This document shows positions 35,095 to 44,259 of a stretch of 64,000 nucleotides of DNA, piece after piece. The notes under the pieces were generated by a model. That model ran no database searches and had not been told where the DNA came from. It saw nothing but the letters and a program-made list of their open reading frames with translations. The stretch spans positions 588,501 to 652,500 of the forward strand of contig NZ_JAAATZ010000001.1 of assembly GCF_010119235.1 (NCBI RefSeq). Direction: 5' to 3'. The translations under genes and the position numbers were made by a program. The stretch's first letter is position 1; each line of letters begins with the position of its first letter. This DNA comes from Flavobacterium phycosphaerae (GTDB lineage Bacteria > Bacteroidota > Bacteroidia > Flavobacteriales > Flavobacteriaceae).

Positions 35095-35262
35095 TACCTT
35101 TTGAGGAAAGGCAATGGTAAAATGAGGAAGGGTAAAGGTAAAAGCAGGAGATGAAAAAGTAAAGTGAGGAAGGGCGATTGTAAGATGAGGAAGTCTAAAA
35201 GTAAGATGAGGAGCTGCAAAAGTAAAATGAGGAAGGGCAAAAGTAAAGTGAGGAGGCGCGTG
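35095..35262. repeat. 21-bp tandem array between divergent genes
   Basis: The 423-base gap 34991-35413 contains seven clear copies of a purine-rich 21-bp unit (core GTAAAATGAGGAAGGGCAA) starting at 35116, 35137, 35158, 35179, 35200, 35221 and 35242, and a degenerate one at 35095. Copies differ by 2-8 bases. It lies between the divergent starts of the DPP-IV peptidase and the unknown membrane protein. Both strands have an open frame through it (7-residue Lys/Arg-rich or Leu-rich repeats), with neither resembling a real gene. No spacers, so not CRISPR. Confidence 0.85.
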
Positions 35263-35413
35263 AAGGAAATGGTCTTTACCCCAACAGGAATGGGGATTAA
35301 CAACTGGTTTTATCGGTTTTATCGGGATGAAAAAAGGTTTTATCCTAAGAGGTTGTTTTTGAATTTAATTTATTGTTGTATACTTGTTATGCAAACCCTT
35401 ACCCTAACACTTT

Positions 35414-36424
35414 ATGAATTCTAAAGAAACCGACATACTTAATGTAATTCTGATTATACTTTCGCTGGCTTTGGCTTTTCATTTGCCTTTTGAGTTGTTT
35501 CTTTTTTCGTATGCTTTTCTTGGGCCGTTGCATTATCTGACCGAGATAAATTGGCTTAAAGAGAAGAATTATTTTTTGAAAGAAACGAAATGGATTTGGC
35601 TGTTTGTAGTCATGGCCTTTTTAGTCAGCACCCCTTTATTTTTGAATCTTTTATCCGGCACAAGTTTGGCTTCGTTTCCGGGTTACAAAGAGGTTGCCGC
35701 CTTCATGAACAAATCAACTGACGAGATCATCATGGGGAGCCTATTGCTGGCCATTGGGCTGATTTATTTCAAGAAACAAAAGCACCTTATTTTATTTTTA
35801 CTTTTAGCATCGGTAGTAACGATTACCGCTTTATACTATTTCCCCGGCATGGCTTTGGTTATGGCTATTTTTGTGCCGACCATCATACATGTATATCTTT
35901 TTACCTTGCTGTTTATGATTTATGGTACGGTGAATTCTAAAAGTACTCCGGGTGTTATTGCCATTGTTTTGCTGATTCTCGTTCCTTTTATCATTATGGC
36001 AAGCAACGTAAGTACTAGCGAATATTTTCCATTGAAAGAAAGTGTAGTGGCTTCATTTAACGGCAGTAATTTTGGGGTTTTGACTTTTAATTTATCGCAT
36101 TTATTCGTGTCTCAACAAGAGGGAACGTTTAATTTTATGTCGGTTTTAGCTATTAAAACACAAATTTTTATTGCTTTTGCCTACACCTATCATTATCTGA
36201 ATTGGTTTTCGAAAACCTCAATCATCGGATGGAACAAAAACTTGTCTAAATCAAAAACCATTACCATTCTTATTATTTGGGGAATCAGTGTTGCGTTGTA
36301 TTTATATGAATACAAAGTTGGCTTTATTGCGTTGCTATTTTTGAGTCTTATTCATGTGTTTTTGGAGTTTCCGCTCAACATGACTTCGATACGTGGCATT
36401 GTGACAAAAATCAGAATGAAGTAA
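35414..36424 (+). CDS. Unrecognised polytopic membrane protein with intramembrane histidines
   Basis: 336 residues with about 9-10 hydrophobic segments and very few soluble regions, so an integral inner-membrane protein. Histidines recur at helix edges: AFHLPFE near residue 19, LGPLHYLTEINWL near 39, PTIIHVYLF near 160, LSHLF near 220, YTYHYLNWF near 258 and LSLIHVFLEFPL near 316. This pattern, with Glu nearby, recalls membrane di-iron or Brp/Blh-like carotene dioxygenases, and I recall similar flavobacterial proteins being labelled that way, but I cannot confirm homology. No operon partner: a tandem array precedes it and a terminator and tRNA gene follow. Confidence 0.75.
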   Translation: MNSKETDILNVILIILSLALAFHLPFELFLFSYAFLGPLHYLTEINWLKEKNYFLKETKWIWLFVVMAFLVSTPLFLNLLSGTSLASFPGYKEVAAFMNKSTDEIIMGSLLLAIGLIYFKKQKHLILFLLLASVVTITALYYFPGMALVMAIFVPTIIHVYLFTLLFMIYGTVNSKSTPGVIAIVLLILVPFIIMASNVSTSEYFPLKESVVASFNGSNFGVLTFNLSHLFVSQQEGTFNFMSVLAIKTQIFIAFAYTYHYLNWFSKTSIIGWNKNLSKSKTITILIIWGISVALYLYEYKVGFIALLFLSLIHVFLEFPLNMTSIRGIVTKIRMK

Positions 36425-36430
36425 AAACAA

Positions 36431-36460
36431 AAAACCCGAACGAGTTGTTCGGGTTTTTTT
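36431..36460. terminator. Bidirectional terminator between the membrane protein gene and tRNA-Phe
   Basis: A perfect 11-bp stem (AAAACCCGAAC / GTTCGGGTTTT) with loop GAGTT, flanked by A and T runs. It can stop both the plus-strand gene ending at 36424 and the minus-strand tRNA. Confidence 0.85.
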
Positions 36461-36461
36461 G

Positions 36462-36534
36462 TGGTATCTCCAGGAATCGAACCAGGGACACATGGATTTT
36501 CAGTCCATTGCTCTACCAACTGAGCTAAGATACC
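36462..36534 (-). tRNA. tRNA-Phe (anticodon GAA)
   Basis: On the minus strand a complete cloverleaf can be drawn: acceptor GGTATCT/AGATACC with discriminator A, D-arm GCTC…GAGC with AGTTGGTA loop, anticodon stem ATGGA/TCCAT with loop CTGAAAA (anticodon GAA), and T-arm CCTGG-TTCGATT-CCAGG. CCA is not encoded. No other tRNA is adjacent. Confidence 0.97.
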
Positions 36535-36634
36535 TTGCTTTGTTGCGGGTGCAAATATAGAACGATTTTTAATTTATCCAAAACAAATAATAAAAAAAAA
36601 CTATTCTTACCTTAGCCCCATCAAAAACTCTGCT

Positions 36635-37362
36635 ATGCTTTTAGCCATTGATGTTGGAAATACCCGAATTAAAGCTGCTGTCTTTGAAGTTGATACACTT
36701 TTTGAGGTGCTGCTTTTTACTAAAGAAGAATTGGCTTCTAAAGTTGATTTTATTTTACAACTGCATCCCAAAATCAAAACTATTGTGGTGGCTAGTGTCG
36801 GAAATTTGGATAAAAAGAGTTTTTTGGCCTTTGAAAACAGAGTCCAAATTCAATTCCTTTCCCACGAGAGTAAGTTTCCTTTTCAAAATTTATATGCTAC
36901 TCCTACCACTCTTGGTATTGACCGCATGGTTTTGGCAGCCGGAGCTGTTATCCGATTTCCGAATCAAAATCGGTTGGTAATTGATGCGGGCACTTGCATT
37001 ACTTATGATTTTATTGATGCTGATAATACTTATTGGGGAGGTGCCATTTCTCCCGGACTTCGATTGCGCTATGAATCGCTGCATCAGTTTACCGCAAAAT
37101 TACCCTTACTAACCAAAAGTTATCCTGAAAAGACTATTGGAAATTCTACACAAGAATCTATACATTCCGGAGTGGTTAACGGTGTTATTCATGAAATTGA
37201 TGGGTTTATCGAAGAGTATAAAGCCCAATACGCTAAATTTATCATAATTTTAACGGGGGAGACGCAGAATTTTTGGCTAAACGATTAAAAAATACCATAT
37301 TTGCCAATTCAAATTTTCTGCTGGAGAGTTTGAATCAAACTTTTCAATACAATCAAAAATGA
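36635..37362 (+). pseudogene. coaX: Type III pantothenate kinase, interrupted by a one-base frameshift
   Basis: Phosphorylates pantothenate in the first step of coenzyme A synthesis. The N-terminal 200 residues are a standard CoaX (ASKHA fold): DVGNTRIKAAVF phosphate motif (residues 6-17), TPTTLGIDRMVLAAGA, VIDAGTCITYDFID and GGAISPGLRLRYESLHQFTAKLP. The uninterrupted frame ends at 37288 with an aberrant GETQNFWLND. Adding one G to the G5 run at 37255-37259 restores ILTGGDAEFLAKRLKN… and the normal C-terminus, stopping at 37362 with an ATGA overlap with the next gene. About 242 residues result, the usual length. Sequencing error is the likely cause. Confidence 0.88.
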
Positions 37363-38642
37363 TTAAAAAAATTATAGTAAGCTTCTGTTTACTTATTTCA
37401 TTAAATGCCTTAGCACAAGAAGGAACCTCTTCTCCTTATTCTTATTACGGAATAGGTGACATAAAATTTAAAGGAACAGCCGAAAACAGAGCGATGGGTG
37501 GACTTTCAGTTTTCCCGGACAGTATTCACATCAACCTGCAAAATCCGGCACAATTGGCAAGTTTGAAATTGATTAATTTGAATTTGGGAGGTACTTATTT
37601 GAATACCAGCTCTAAATCAGAACAACAAACAGAAAAAGCACGAAGAACCGCTATCGACTATTTGGCCGTTGGTATTCCGGTTGGCAAAGTAGGTATCGGA
37701 TTTGGTCTTATCCCTTATTCTTCTGTTGGATACAAAATTGAAAAATTATCTAATGACACTAATCCTATATATTCAAGATACAACGGAATTGGTGGTTTGA
37801 GCAAAGTCTTTTTGGGCTTAGGTTTCAAATTAAATAAGCAATTTAGTTTTGGGGCTGATGTTCAGTATAATTTCGGAAAAATTGAAACCACTAATTTACG
37901 TTATCAGGATGGTTTTGACTTTATTGAACTAGGAACCAGAGAAAACAACACCTCTGACATGCACGGAGTCAATTTCGATTTGGGTCTGACTTATCAAACC
38001 AAATTGAATAAAAAATTATCTTTTTTCAGTGCTTTGACCTATAGTCCTCAGGTCAATTTATTGCTGGACAATTCCCGCTCCATAGAAACCGTTAGGATTA
38101 CTTCAACTATTACCCCACAAGAAAGTATAGATGTTTTGGTGGAAGACACCAAAATAAAGCTTCCTAGTAAGATTGCCTTCGGCTCAGGTTTTGGTGAAGT
38201 GAAAAAATGGTTAATTGGCGGCGAAATAACTTACTTAAACACTAGTGTGACTTCAAATAGATTTAATGATATTTACGGCCCTACCGACGCAAATGACAAT
38301 CGCTATACGGTTTCCTATAAAGATGCTATGCGATACACCATTGGTGGTTATTTTATTCCGAACTACAACTCCTACTCCAGCTATTTGAAAAAAATAACTT
38401 ATCGTGCCGGATTGCGTTACGAGAATACCGGATTAGTTCTACAAGGTAAATCCATCAACGATGCTGCTGTAAATATTGGTTTAGGGCTACCTCTAGGCGG
38501 AAGTTTCTCAAACATTAATATAGGATTGGAAGTAGGAAAACGCGGTACAAAATACTACAACTTAGTTGAAGAAAATTATGTAAATTTAAGCATCGGTTTA
38601 TCGTTTAGTGATAAATGGTTTGTGAAACGTAAATACGACTAA
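37359..38642 (+). CDS. Outer-membrane beta-barrel protein (FadL/OmpP1-like)
   Basis: 427-residue precursor with a signal peptide (LISLNALA|QE, about residue 20) and a beta-strand pattern throughout, ending in an aromatic-rich strand (LSIGLSFSDKWFVKRKYD). The early segment SSPYSYYGIGDIKFKGTAENRAMGGLSV with NPAQLASL resembles Bacteroidota FadL-like transporters. Substrate unknown. Its ATG overlaps the restored coaX stop, placing it in a run of closely spaced genes through to the CNNM protein, including lptC, so envelope biogenesis is a plausible theme. Confidence 0.75.
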   Translation: MIKKIIVSFCLLISLNALAQEGTSSPYSYYGIGDIKFKGTAENRAMGGLSVFPDSIHINLQNPAQLASLKLINLNLGGTYLNTSSKSEQQTEKARRTAIDYLAVGIPVGKVGIGFGLIPYSSVGYKIEKLSNDTNPIYSRYNGIGGLSKVFLGLGFKLNKQFSFGADVQYNFGKIETTNLRYQDGFDFIELGTRENNTSDMHGVNFDLGLTYQTKLNKKLSFFSALTYSPQVNLLLDNSRSIETVRITSTITPQESIDVLVEDTKIKLPSKIAFGSGFGEVKKWLIGGEITYLNTSVTSNRFNDIYGPTDANDNRYTVSYKDAMRYTIGGYFIPNYNSYSSYLKKITYRAGLRYENTGLVLQGKSINDAAVNIGLGLPLGGSFSNINIGLEVGKRGTKYYNLVEENYVNLSIGLSFSDKWFVKRKYD

Positions 38643-38653
38643 ACTTCAAAAAT

Positions 38654-39928
38654 ATGAAAGCACTTTTTTCTCTTATTGGTGTTTTATTCTTTATAAACAG
38701 CCATGCTCAAAAGTTTGATTGTTCTTCAAAAGTACAAGAATACAAAGAACTGTTTCAAGCCAAAAAAGCCACCGAAGCTCTAGTGGTATGGCATGAGGTA
38801 AGCAAAAATTGTCCAAAGCAAAGTGAAACCATTTACACCGAAGGACTTGAAATGCTGCAATACAAAATTGACAATGCAGCCTCGCCGGAAGAGAAAGAAA
38901 AATTGGTTCGCGATGTTTTAAAATTATACGACCAATACAACCAAAACTATCCCCTAACCACCGCTGATTATGAAGTAAAGAAAGCCATGGTTTTGTTTGA
39001 CAATAAAGTTGGCACTGACGACGAGATTTACCGTTTACTGGACAGTGGTTTTGCCAAAGCCACCAACAGTATTACTGATGCCAATACTATTTATACGTAT
39101 TTCAGTTTGTATCGTGCAAAATACACCGCCGATAAAACCAAGGTGACTTCGGATATGGTTTTAGACAAATACATGGAGGCTAACACTATGCTTTTGAAAT
39201 TAGAAACTACCAAACCTGAAAAAAGCACCGAATACAAAACGGCTCTGAAAGGCATCCGCTCTTTGGTTAAAGAACTAACTACTTGTGATAATTTGGCGAC
39301 TTATTATGAGAAAAACTTTGAAGCTAATAAAGAAAAAGGAGAATGGTTGACGGCGGCGTTGAATAATTTGACTATAAAATGTGGCGGAGAACCCATTTAT
39401 AACGCTATTGCCGATGCCAATTATAAATTAAAACCAACTTCTAAATCTGCCTATTATATGGCGGTTACCTGTATAAAACAACGAAGATTTCCGGAAGCCA
39501 TTCAATATTTCACCGAATCAGAAGCCTTAGAAACCAATCCGTTGGAAAAAGCAAAACTAGATTACTCCCTGGCCTCAGGATTACTCAGCAAAGAAAAAGA
39601 GAAATCAAAAGCTTTATTGGTAAAAGCCTATACTTATGATCCTAAAATGGGAAAAGCCTATTTGTTTTTAGCTGAACAATATGGCAATGGTGCTGAAGAG
39701 TGCGGGAAAACTGACTTTGATAAAAAAGCCATTTATTATTTGGCCATAGAAACTGCTAAAAAAGCCAGCATTGCAGAACCAAGACTAAAACCAACTGTTG
39801 ATAGAACAATCGAAAAATTTGCAGCAAAAGCATTGACAGACAAAGACATTAGTGATAAAAAAATGAACGGAAAATCCTTTAAGATTGACTGTTGGATAAA
39901 TGAAACCATCACGTTCCCAAAAAAATAA
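38654..39928 (+). CDS. Exported TPR-like repeat protein
   Basis: 424-residue protein with a signal peptide (FFINSHA|QK, about residue 18) and an all-helical body. Helical-hairpin repeats that look like tetratricopeptides are clearest in the C-terminal half (SAYYMAVTCIKQRRFPEAIQYFTESEALETNPLEKAKLDYSLA near residues 265-310, then KAYLFLAEQYGNG). Probably a periplasmic scaffold. It lies 11 bases after the OMP gene and abuts lptC with no gap, so co-transcription is expected. Precise function unknown. Confidence 0.75.
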   Translation: MKALFSLIGVLFFINSHAQKFDCSSKVQEYKELFQAKKATEALVVWHEVSKNCPKQSETIYTEGLEMLQYKIDNAASPEEKEKLVRDVLKLYDQYNQNYPLTTADYEVKKAMVLFDNKVGTDDEIYRLLDSGFAKATNSITDANTIYTYFSLYRAKYTADKTKVTSDMVLDKYMEANTMLLKLETTKPEKSTEYKTALKGIRSLVKELTTCDNLATYYEKNFEANKEKGEWLTAALNNLTIKCGGEPIYNAIADANYKLKPTSKSAYYMAVTCIKQRRFPEAIQYFTESEALETNPLEKAKLDYSLASGLLSKEKEKSKALLVKAYTYDPKMGKAYLFLAEQYGNGAEECGKTDFDKKAIYYLAIETAKKASIAEPRLKPTVDRTIEKFAAKALTDKDISDKKMNGKSFKIDCWINETITFPKK

Positions 39929-40480
39929 ATGACTTTTCTATCCAAAAATAGTATTCCGCTTCTTTTGGCCATCCCGTTTTGTTTGTTGGTAATCGCTTGT
40001 GAAAGCAACTTCCGCGATGTACAAAAAATGGGCGTATCAGAATTTGCCCCTAGCGGTGACGCCGATTCCATCAATTTAAAATATACCGACTCGGGGAGAA
40101 TAACCGCTAATTTAATCAGTCCGAAAATGCTGGATTATGCCACCGTGGAATTCCCGTTTACCGAGTTTCCGAAAGGCATTCGTTTAACTTTGTTTGACAA
40201 AAACGGAAAGCAAACCCTGGTCGTTGCCGATTATGCCGTTTCTCACAAAGCCACCAATTTGATTGATTTGCAAGGCCATGTAAAAATATCCAGTCAAAGT
40301 GGCGATTTACTGGAAACCGAGCAATTGTATTACGACCAAAAAAACGAATGGTTTTTTACCGAAAAAAAGTTTAAATTTACTTCAACCAAAGGCGTTTCTT
40401 ATGGCGAGGGAATTGATTTCAGTAAAGACTTCAAAAAAGTAAACTCACAAAAAATATCAGGACAAGTCCAATCAGAATAA
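39929..40480 (+). CDS. lptC: LPS export protein LptC
   Basis: 183-residue protein predicted to relay LPS from LptBFG towards LptA. It has an N-terminal hydrophobic segment with a lipobox-like CLLVIA|C (Cys24) rather than the plain TM anchor of E. coli LptC, then the LptC domain with the beta-jellyroll pattern: YTDSGRITANLISPKM, FPKGIRLTLFDKNGKQ, ADYAVSHKATNLIDLQGHVKI and LLETEQLYYDQKNEWFFTEKKF, strongly typical of this family. It immediately follows the TPR gene (start 39929 right after the stop at 39928). Confidence 0.88.
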   Translation: MTFLSKNSIPLLLAIPFCLLVIACESNFRDVQKMGVSEFAPSGDADSINLKYTDSGRITANLISPKMLDYATVEFPFTEFPKGIRLTLFDKNGKQTLVVADYAVSHKATNLIDLQGHVKISSQSGDLLETEQLYYDQKNEWFFTEKKFKFTSTKGVSYGEGIDFSKDFKKVNSQKISGQVQSE

Positions 40481-40482
40481 CT

Positions 40483-40680
40483 ATGAACTATTTAAAATTT
40501 ACCCAATACGCTTACCTGCTCGCCGGATTTATATTTGCCTTTGATGCTTTTCAAAAATACCAAGAAGGTGACACTAACAAAGCCTACATCAGTGCAGGAT
40601 TTGCGGTTGTTGGGGTTTTTATGTTTTTCTTCAGAAGAAATTACAGCAAAAGATTCCAAGACCAGAATAAAAAACCTTAA
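40483..40680 (+). CDS. Small hypothetical membrane protein, two TM segments
   Basis: 65 residues with two hydrophobic segments (about 8-20 and 37-51) separated by a polar loop QKYQEGDTNKAY and ending in a basic tail RRNYSKRFQDQNKKP. Unrecognised as a named family. It is real rather than a chance frame because it fits exactly between lptC (2 bases) and the CNNM gene (3 bases) and has a normal membrane-protein composition. Confidence 0.7.
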   Translation: MNYLKFTQYAYLLAGFIFAFDAFQKYQEGDTNKAYISAGFAVVGVFMFFFRRNYSKRFQDQNKKP

Positions 40681-40683
40681 TCT

Positions 40684-41943
40684 ATGGAAATCGGAATAAT
40701 CATTGTTTGTTTGATACTTTCCGCTTTCTTCTCCGGGATGGAAATTGCTTTTGTTTCGTCCAATAAAATCTATTTGGAAATTGAAAAAAAACAAGACGAT
40801 TTCATTTCCAAAATCTTAACCAAACTCACCCAAAAGCCCTCCAAGTTTATTGCTACCATGCTCGTGGGCAATAACGTTTCTATGGTGGTTTACGGCTTCT
40901 TCATGGGCGATTTGTTGATGCATTGGTTTGAAACTTTTGGCTACCGCTTTTCTGATTTGTCTAATTTATTGCTGCAGACTACCCTTTCTACTTTAATTGT
41001 TTTAATGACATCTGAATTTTTGCCTAAAGTGTTTTTTCAGATTTATGCCAACAGTGCTATTAAAATTTTTGCGCTTCCCGCCTATTTCTTTTACCGGTTG
41101 TTCTACTATATTTCTTCGTTTATGATTTGGATATCCGATTTTATCCTGAAGAGATTTTTCAAAACCGAAGGCGATCAAATCAACCTTTCCTTCAGCAAAG
41201 TAGAGTTGGGGAATTATATTAGTGAACAAATGAATTCGGTTGAAGACCATGAAAGTGTGGACTCTGAAATTCAGATTTTTCAAAATGCCTTAGAGTTTTC
41301 GGGAGTTAAAGCCAGAGACATCATGACGCCTAGAACCGAACTGGTGGCTGTAGAATTGCACAGCTCGATTGTTGATTTAAGGTCGCTTTTCATTGAAACT
41401 GGCTACTCCAAAATACTGGTCTATTTTAATTCGTTGGATGATATTGTTGGCTATGTTCATTCGTTTGAACTGTTTAAAAAACCACGAAGCATCAAATCGG
41501 TCATGATACCGGTAGAGTTTGTCCCGGAAACTATTTTTATCAAAGACGTCATGAACTTGCTGACCAAAAAGCGTAAAAGTGTAGCGGTGATTTTGGATGA
41601 ATACGGCGGCACCTCGGGCATAGTCACTATGGAAGATATTGTAGAAGAACTTTTTGGCGAAATTGAAGACGAACACGATTCAGACGAAGCTTTAATAGAA
41701 AACCCACTGGACGACAAAAGCTATTTATTTTCTACTCGTCTTGATGTGGAATATTTAAACGAAACGTATAATCTTGACATTCCCGAAAGTGATTCTTATA
41801 GTACTTTGGGCGGATTTATTGTAGACTTTTCTAAAGAAATTCCCCAAAAAGGAGACCAAATTACCATCGGCAGCTTCCAATTTAGCATTGAAGAAGCCTC
41901 TAACAAAAAGATTGAATTGGTTAAAATGACTATAATCGATTAA
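40684..41943 (+). CDS. CNNM/CorC-type hemolysin-family membrane protein
   Basis: 419-residue protein with the CNNM (DUF21) membrane domain (about 1-165, three or four TM segments, starting LILSAFFSGMEIAFVSSNKIYLE), a CBS pair (about 205-330, with ARDIMTPRTELVAV and VILDEYGGTSGIVTMEDIVEELFGEIEDEHD) and a C-terminal CorC_HlyC domain (about 345-415). This family is linked to Mg2+/Co2+ efflux or homeostasis; the hemolysin label is historical. Flavobacterial GldE is related, but neighbours give no gliding context here. It precedes ppiD. Confidence 0.88.
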   Translation: MEIGIIIVCLILSAFFSGMEIAFVSSNKIYLEIEKKQDDFISKILTKLTQKPSKFIATMLVGNNVSMVVYGFFMGDLLMHWFETFGYRFSDLSNLLLQTTLSTLIVLMTSEFLPKVFFQIYANSAIKIFALPAYFFYRLFYYISSFMIWISDFILKRFFKTEGDQINLSFSKVELGNYISEQMNSVEDHESVDSEIQIFQNALEFSGVKARDIMTPRTELVAVELHSSIVDLRSLFIETGYSKILVYFNSLDDIVGYVHSFELFKKPRSIKSVMIPVEFVPETIFIKDVMNLLTKKRKSVAVILDEYGGTSGIVTMEDIVEELFGEIEDEHDSDEALIENPLDDKSYLFSTRLDVEYLNETYNLDIPESDSYSTLGGFIVDFSKEIPQKGDQITIGSFQFSIEEASNKKIELVKMTIID

Positions 41944-42052
41944 ATTCTTTAAAAAAATCAAAAAATTATTTGAAATTATAACTAGGTGAGTATTATTATT
42001 TCACAGATAATTGTATTTTCGCAAACTGAATTAAAAATTAACATAAATAGAA

Positions 42053-44152
42053 ATGGCAGTTTTATCAAAAATTAGAAAACGCTCAGGTTTACTTTTACTA
42101 GCTATCGGTTTTGCCTTATTATCATTTGTAGTACAGGATTTATTTACCAAAGGCTTCAAAAGTTTATCTACTGACGTAGGATCCGTAAACGGAAAAGATA
42201 TTTCTTTTGATGAGTTTAGAGTAAAAGTGGCAAACACTGAAAAAAATGCGCAAAACGGTCAAAACATGACGTCAATGCAAGCATCTAATCAGGTTTGGAA
42301 CCAAGAAGTAAACATCGCTTTACTTTCGGCTGAATTCGAAAAATTAGGATTACGCGTAGGCGAAAAACATATTATTGAAGTATTAAAATCAGATCCGAAC
42401 ATTGGTCAAAACAAATTGTTTTTGAATGCAGCCGGCAAATTTGATCTTAACAAATTCAAGGATTATTTCAAAACCAATCCGGAAGGATTGCAAATGTTGA
42501 AAGACAGAGAAAAAGATGCTGAGCTTAACGCCAAGTATCAAATCTATAATTCATTAGTAAAAGGCGCCATGTTTACTACTGAAGCCGAAGGAAAATTCAA
42601 ATACGAAGCTGAAATGAACAAAGTAACTTTTGACTTTGTTTCTGTACCATACTCTACTGTAAAAGACAGCGATGTGAAAGTAACCGATGAGGAAATCATT
42701 GCTTACATGAAAACGAAAGAGAAAAAATTCAAATCAGAAGAAAGCCGCGAATTGGATTATGTCTTAATTCAAGACAAACCATCAGCTGCTGACGAAGCTG
42801 AAATCAAGAAAAATGTTGATGCTTTATTGATGCCAAGTGTTCGTTACAACAAAGAAACGTCTAAAAACGATACCATTCCTGGGTTCAGATCAGTTACAGA
42901 TAATGCAGAGTTTGTAAATGCTAATTCAGATATTCCGTTTGATTCTTCTTATGTAGCTAAACAAGATTTACCTGCAGAACATGCAGATGCTTTATTTGCA
43001 TTAGCTAACGGTGATGTTTACGGTCCTTATATGTACAACAACTACTATTGCATTTCAAAAGCCTTAGGAAGAAAAGCCGGTGCTAAAGCAAAAGCCAGCC
43101 ACATCTTGATCAGCTGGGAAGGCACACAAGTACCAAACAAAAAAGAAAAAAGAACCAAAGAACAAGCTAAAGCTAAAGCAGAAGGTTTGTTAGCACAAGC
43201 TACAGCCAACCCGGCTATGTTTGCTATATTAGCCATGACCAACTCTGATGATTCATCAGCGCAAAGTGGTGGTGATTTAGGATTTTTTGCACCGGGTCAA
43301 ATGGTAAAACCTTTTAATGATTTTGTATTCAATAATCCTATCGGTAAAATTGGTTTAGTTGAAACTGAATTTGGATACCACATCATCAATGTTACCGACA
43401 AGCAAGATGCTGTAAGATTAGCAACCATTGCTCAAAAAATTGAGCCTTCAGAAGCTACTAATGATAAAATCTATACTCAGGCTACCAAGTTTGAAATGGA
43501 TGCAGCCGGTAAAGACTTTACAGCATTAGCTAAGCAAATGAAATTAACGGTAAATCCAGCTGTAAGAGTAAAAGCCATTGACGAAAGTTTTGGTTCAGTT
43601 AGCAACCAAAGACAAATTGTGAAATGGGCCTTTGATGACAACACCAGCATTGGTGATGTAAAACGTTTTGAAGTGGTGAATGTCGGACATGTAATTGCCA
43701 AATTAAAATCAATCACTGAAAAAGGATTAATGTCAGTAGAAGAAGCCAGACCGCAAGTGGAATTGGTGTTGAAAAACAAAAAGAAAGCAGAAAAAATCAA
43801 AGCCAAAATGAATGGTACTACTTTAGCCGCTATTGCAGCAGCTAATAAAGTAACGGTTCAAAACGCAATGGATTTAAGTATCGAAAACCCAGCTATTCCA
43901 AGCGCAGGTTATGAGCCAAAAGTAATTGGAACTGCCTTTTCTTCTAAAGTTGGACAAGTTTCAAAACCAATTGATGGTAATTCAGGTGTATATGTAATTG
44001 CTACGAAAGCGGTTACCAAAGCGCCAGCCTTGAAAAAACACGACGAGTATACTGCTAAAGTACAACAACAAGCTGTAAACTATTCGGGTAGAGTAATGCC
44101 GGCATTGAAAAACGATGCAGACATTCAGGATAACAGAGCTGATTTCTACTAA
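42053..44152 (+). CDS. ppiD: Periplasmic peptidyl-prolyl isomerase, PpiD/SurA-like
   Basis: Membrane-anchored folding chaperone of 699 residues. One N-terminal TM segment (about residues 13-30) is followed by a SurA_N-like chaperone domain (about 40-180, SVNGKDISFDEFRVKV), a parvulin PPIC domain (about 345-455, KASHILISWEGTQ … SGGDLGFFAPGQMVKPFNDFVF … TEFGYHIINVT), and a further C-terminal chaperone region with a second degenerate PPIase-like segment. It assists folding of exported and outer-membrane proteins. The stop is followed by a terminator hairpin. Confidence 0.92.
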   Translation: MAVLSKIRKRSGLLLLAIGFALLSFVVQDLFTKGFKSLSTDVGSVNGKDISFDEFRVKVANTEKNAQNGQNMTSMQASNQVWNQEVNIALLSAEFEKLGLRVGEKHIIEVLKSDPNIGQNKLFLNAAGKFDLNKFKDYFKTNPEGLQMLKDREKDAELNAKYQIYNSLVKGAMFTTEAEGKFKYEAEMNKVTFDFVSVPYSTVKDSDVKVTDEEIIAYMKTKEKKFKSEESRELDYVLIQDKPSAADEAEIKKNVDALLMPSVRYNKETSKNDTIPGFRSVTDNAEFVNANSDIPFDSSYVAKQDLPAEHADALFALANGDVYGPYMYNNYYCISKALGRKAGAKAKASHILISWEGTQVPNKKEKRTKEQAKAKAEGLLAQATANPAMFAILAMTNSDDSSAQSGGDLGFFAPGQMVKPFNDFVFNNPIGKIGLVETEFGYHIINVTDKQDAVRLATIAQKIEPSEATNDKIYTQATKFEMDAAGKDFTALAKQMKLTVNPAVRVKAIDESFGSVSNQRQIVKWAFDDNTSIGDVKRFEVVNVGHVIAKLKSITEKGLMSVEEARPQVELVLKNKKKAEKIKAKMNGTTLAAIAAANKVTVQNAMDLSIENPAIPSAGYEPKVIGTAFSSKVGQVSKPIDGNSGVYVIATKAVTKAPALKKHDEYTAKVQQQAVNYSGRVMPALKNDADIQDNRADFY

Positions 44153-44169
44153 TAAGCTAATAAGCTAAT

Positions 44170-44206
44170 AAAAAAGGCTGTTTCAGTAATGAGGCAGCCT
44201 TTTTTA
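44170..44206 (+). terminator. Terminator after ppiD
   Basis: AAAAAGGCTG pairs with CAGCCTTTTT around a 14-base loop, with A and T runs on either side. It begins 17 bases after the ppiD stop, following a triple TAATAAGC-like repeat. Confidence 0.75.
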
Positions 44207-44259
44207 ATGGTATTAGAATATGTATATAACAAATTAGGCCGCATAATTAAAGTAATTAG

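Noticed and set aside
35095..35262. CRISPR array
   Set aside because: Units are directly adjacent without spacers, only 21 bases long and variable, and no cas genes are present.
35040..35303. Leu-rich minus-strand frame and Lys/Arg-rich plus-strand frame through the 21-bp array
   Set aside because: Both are by-products of a repeat whose unit is divisible by three; neither has a credible start, and composition is unlike any exported or soluble protein.
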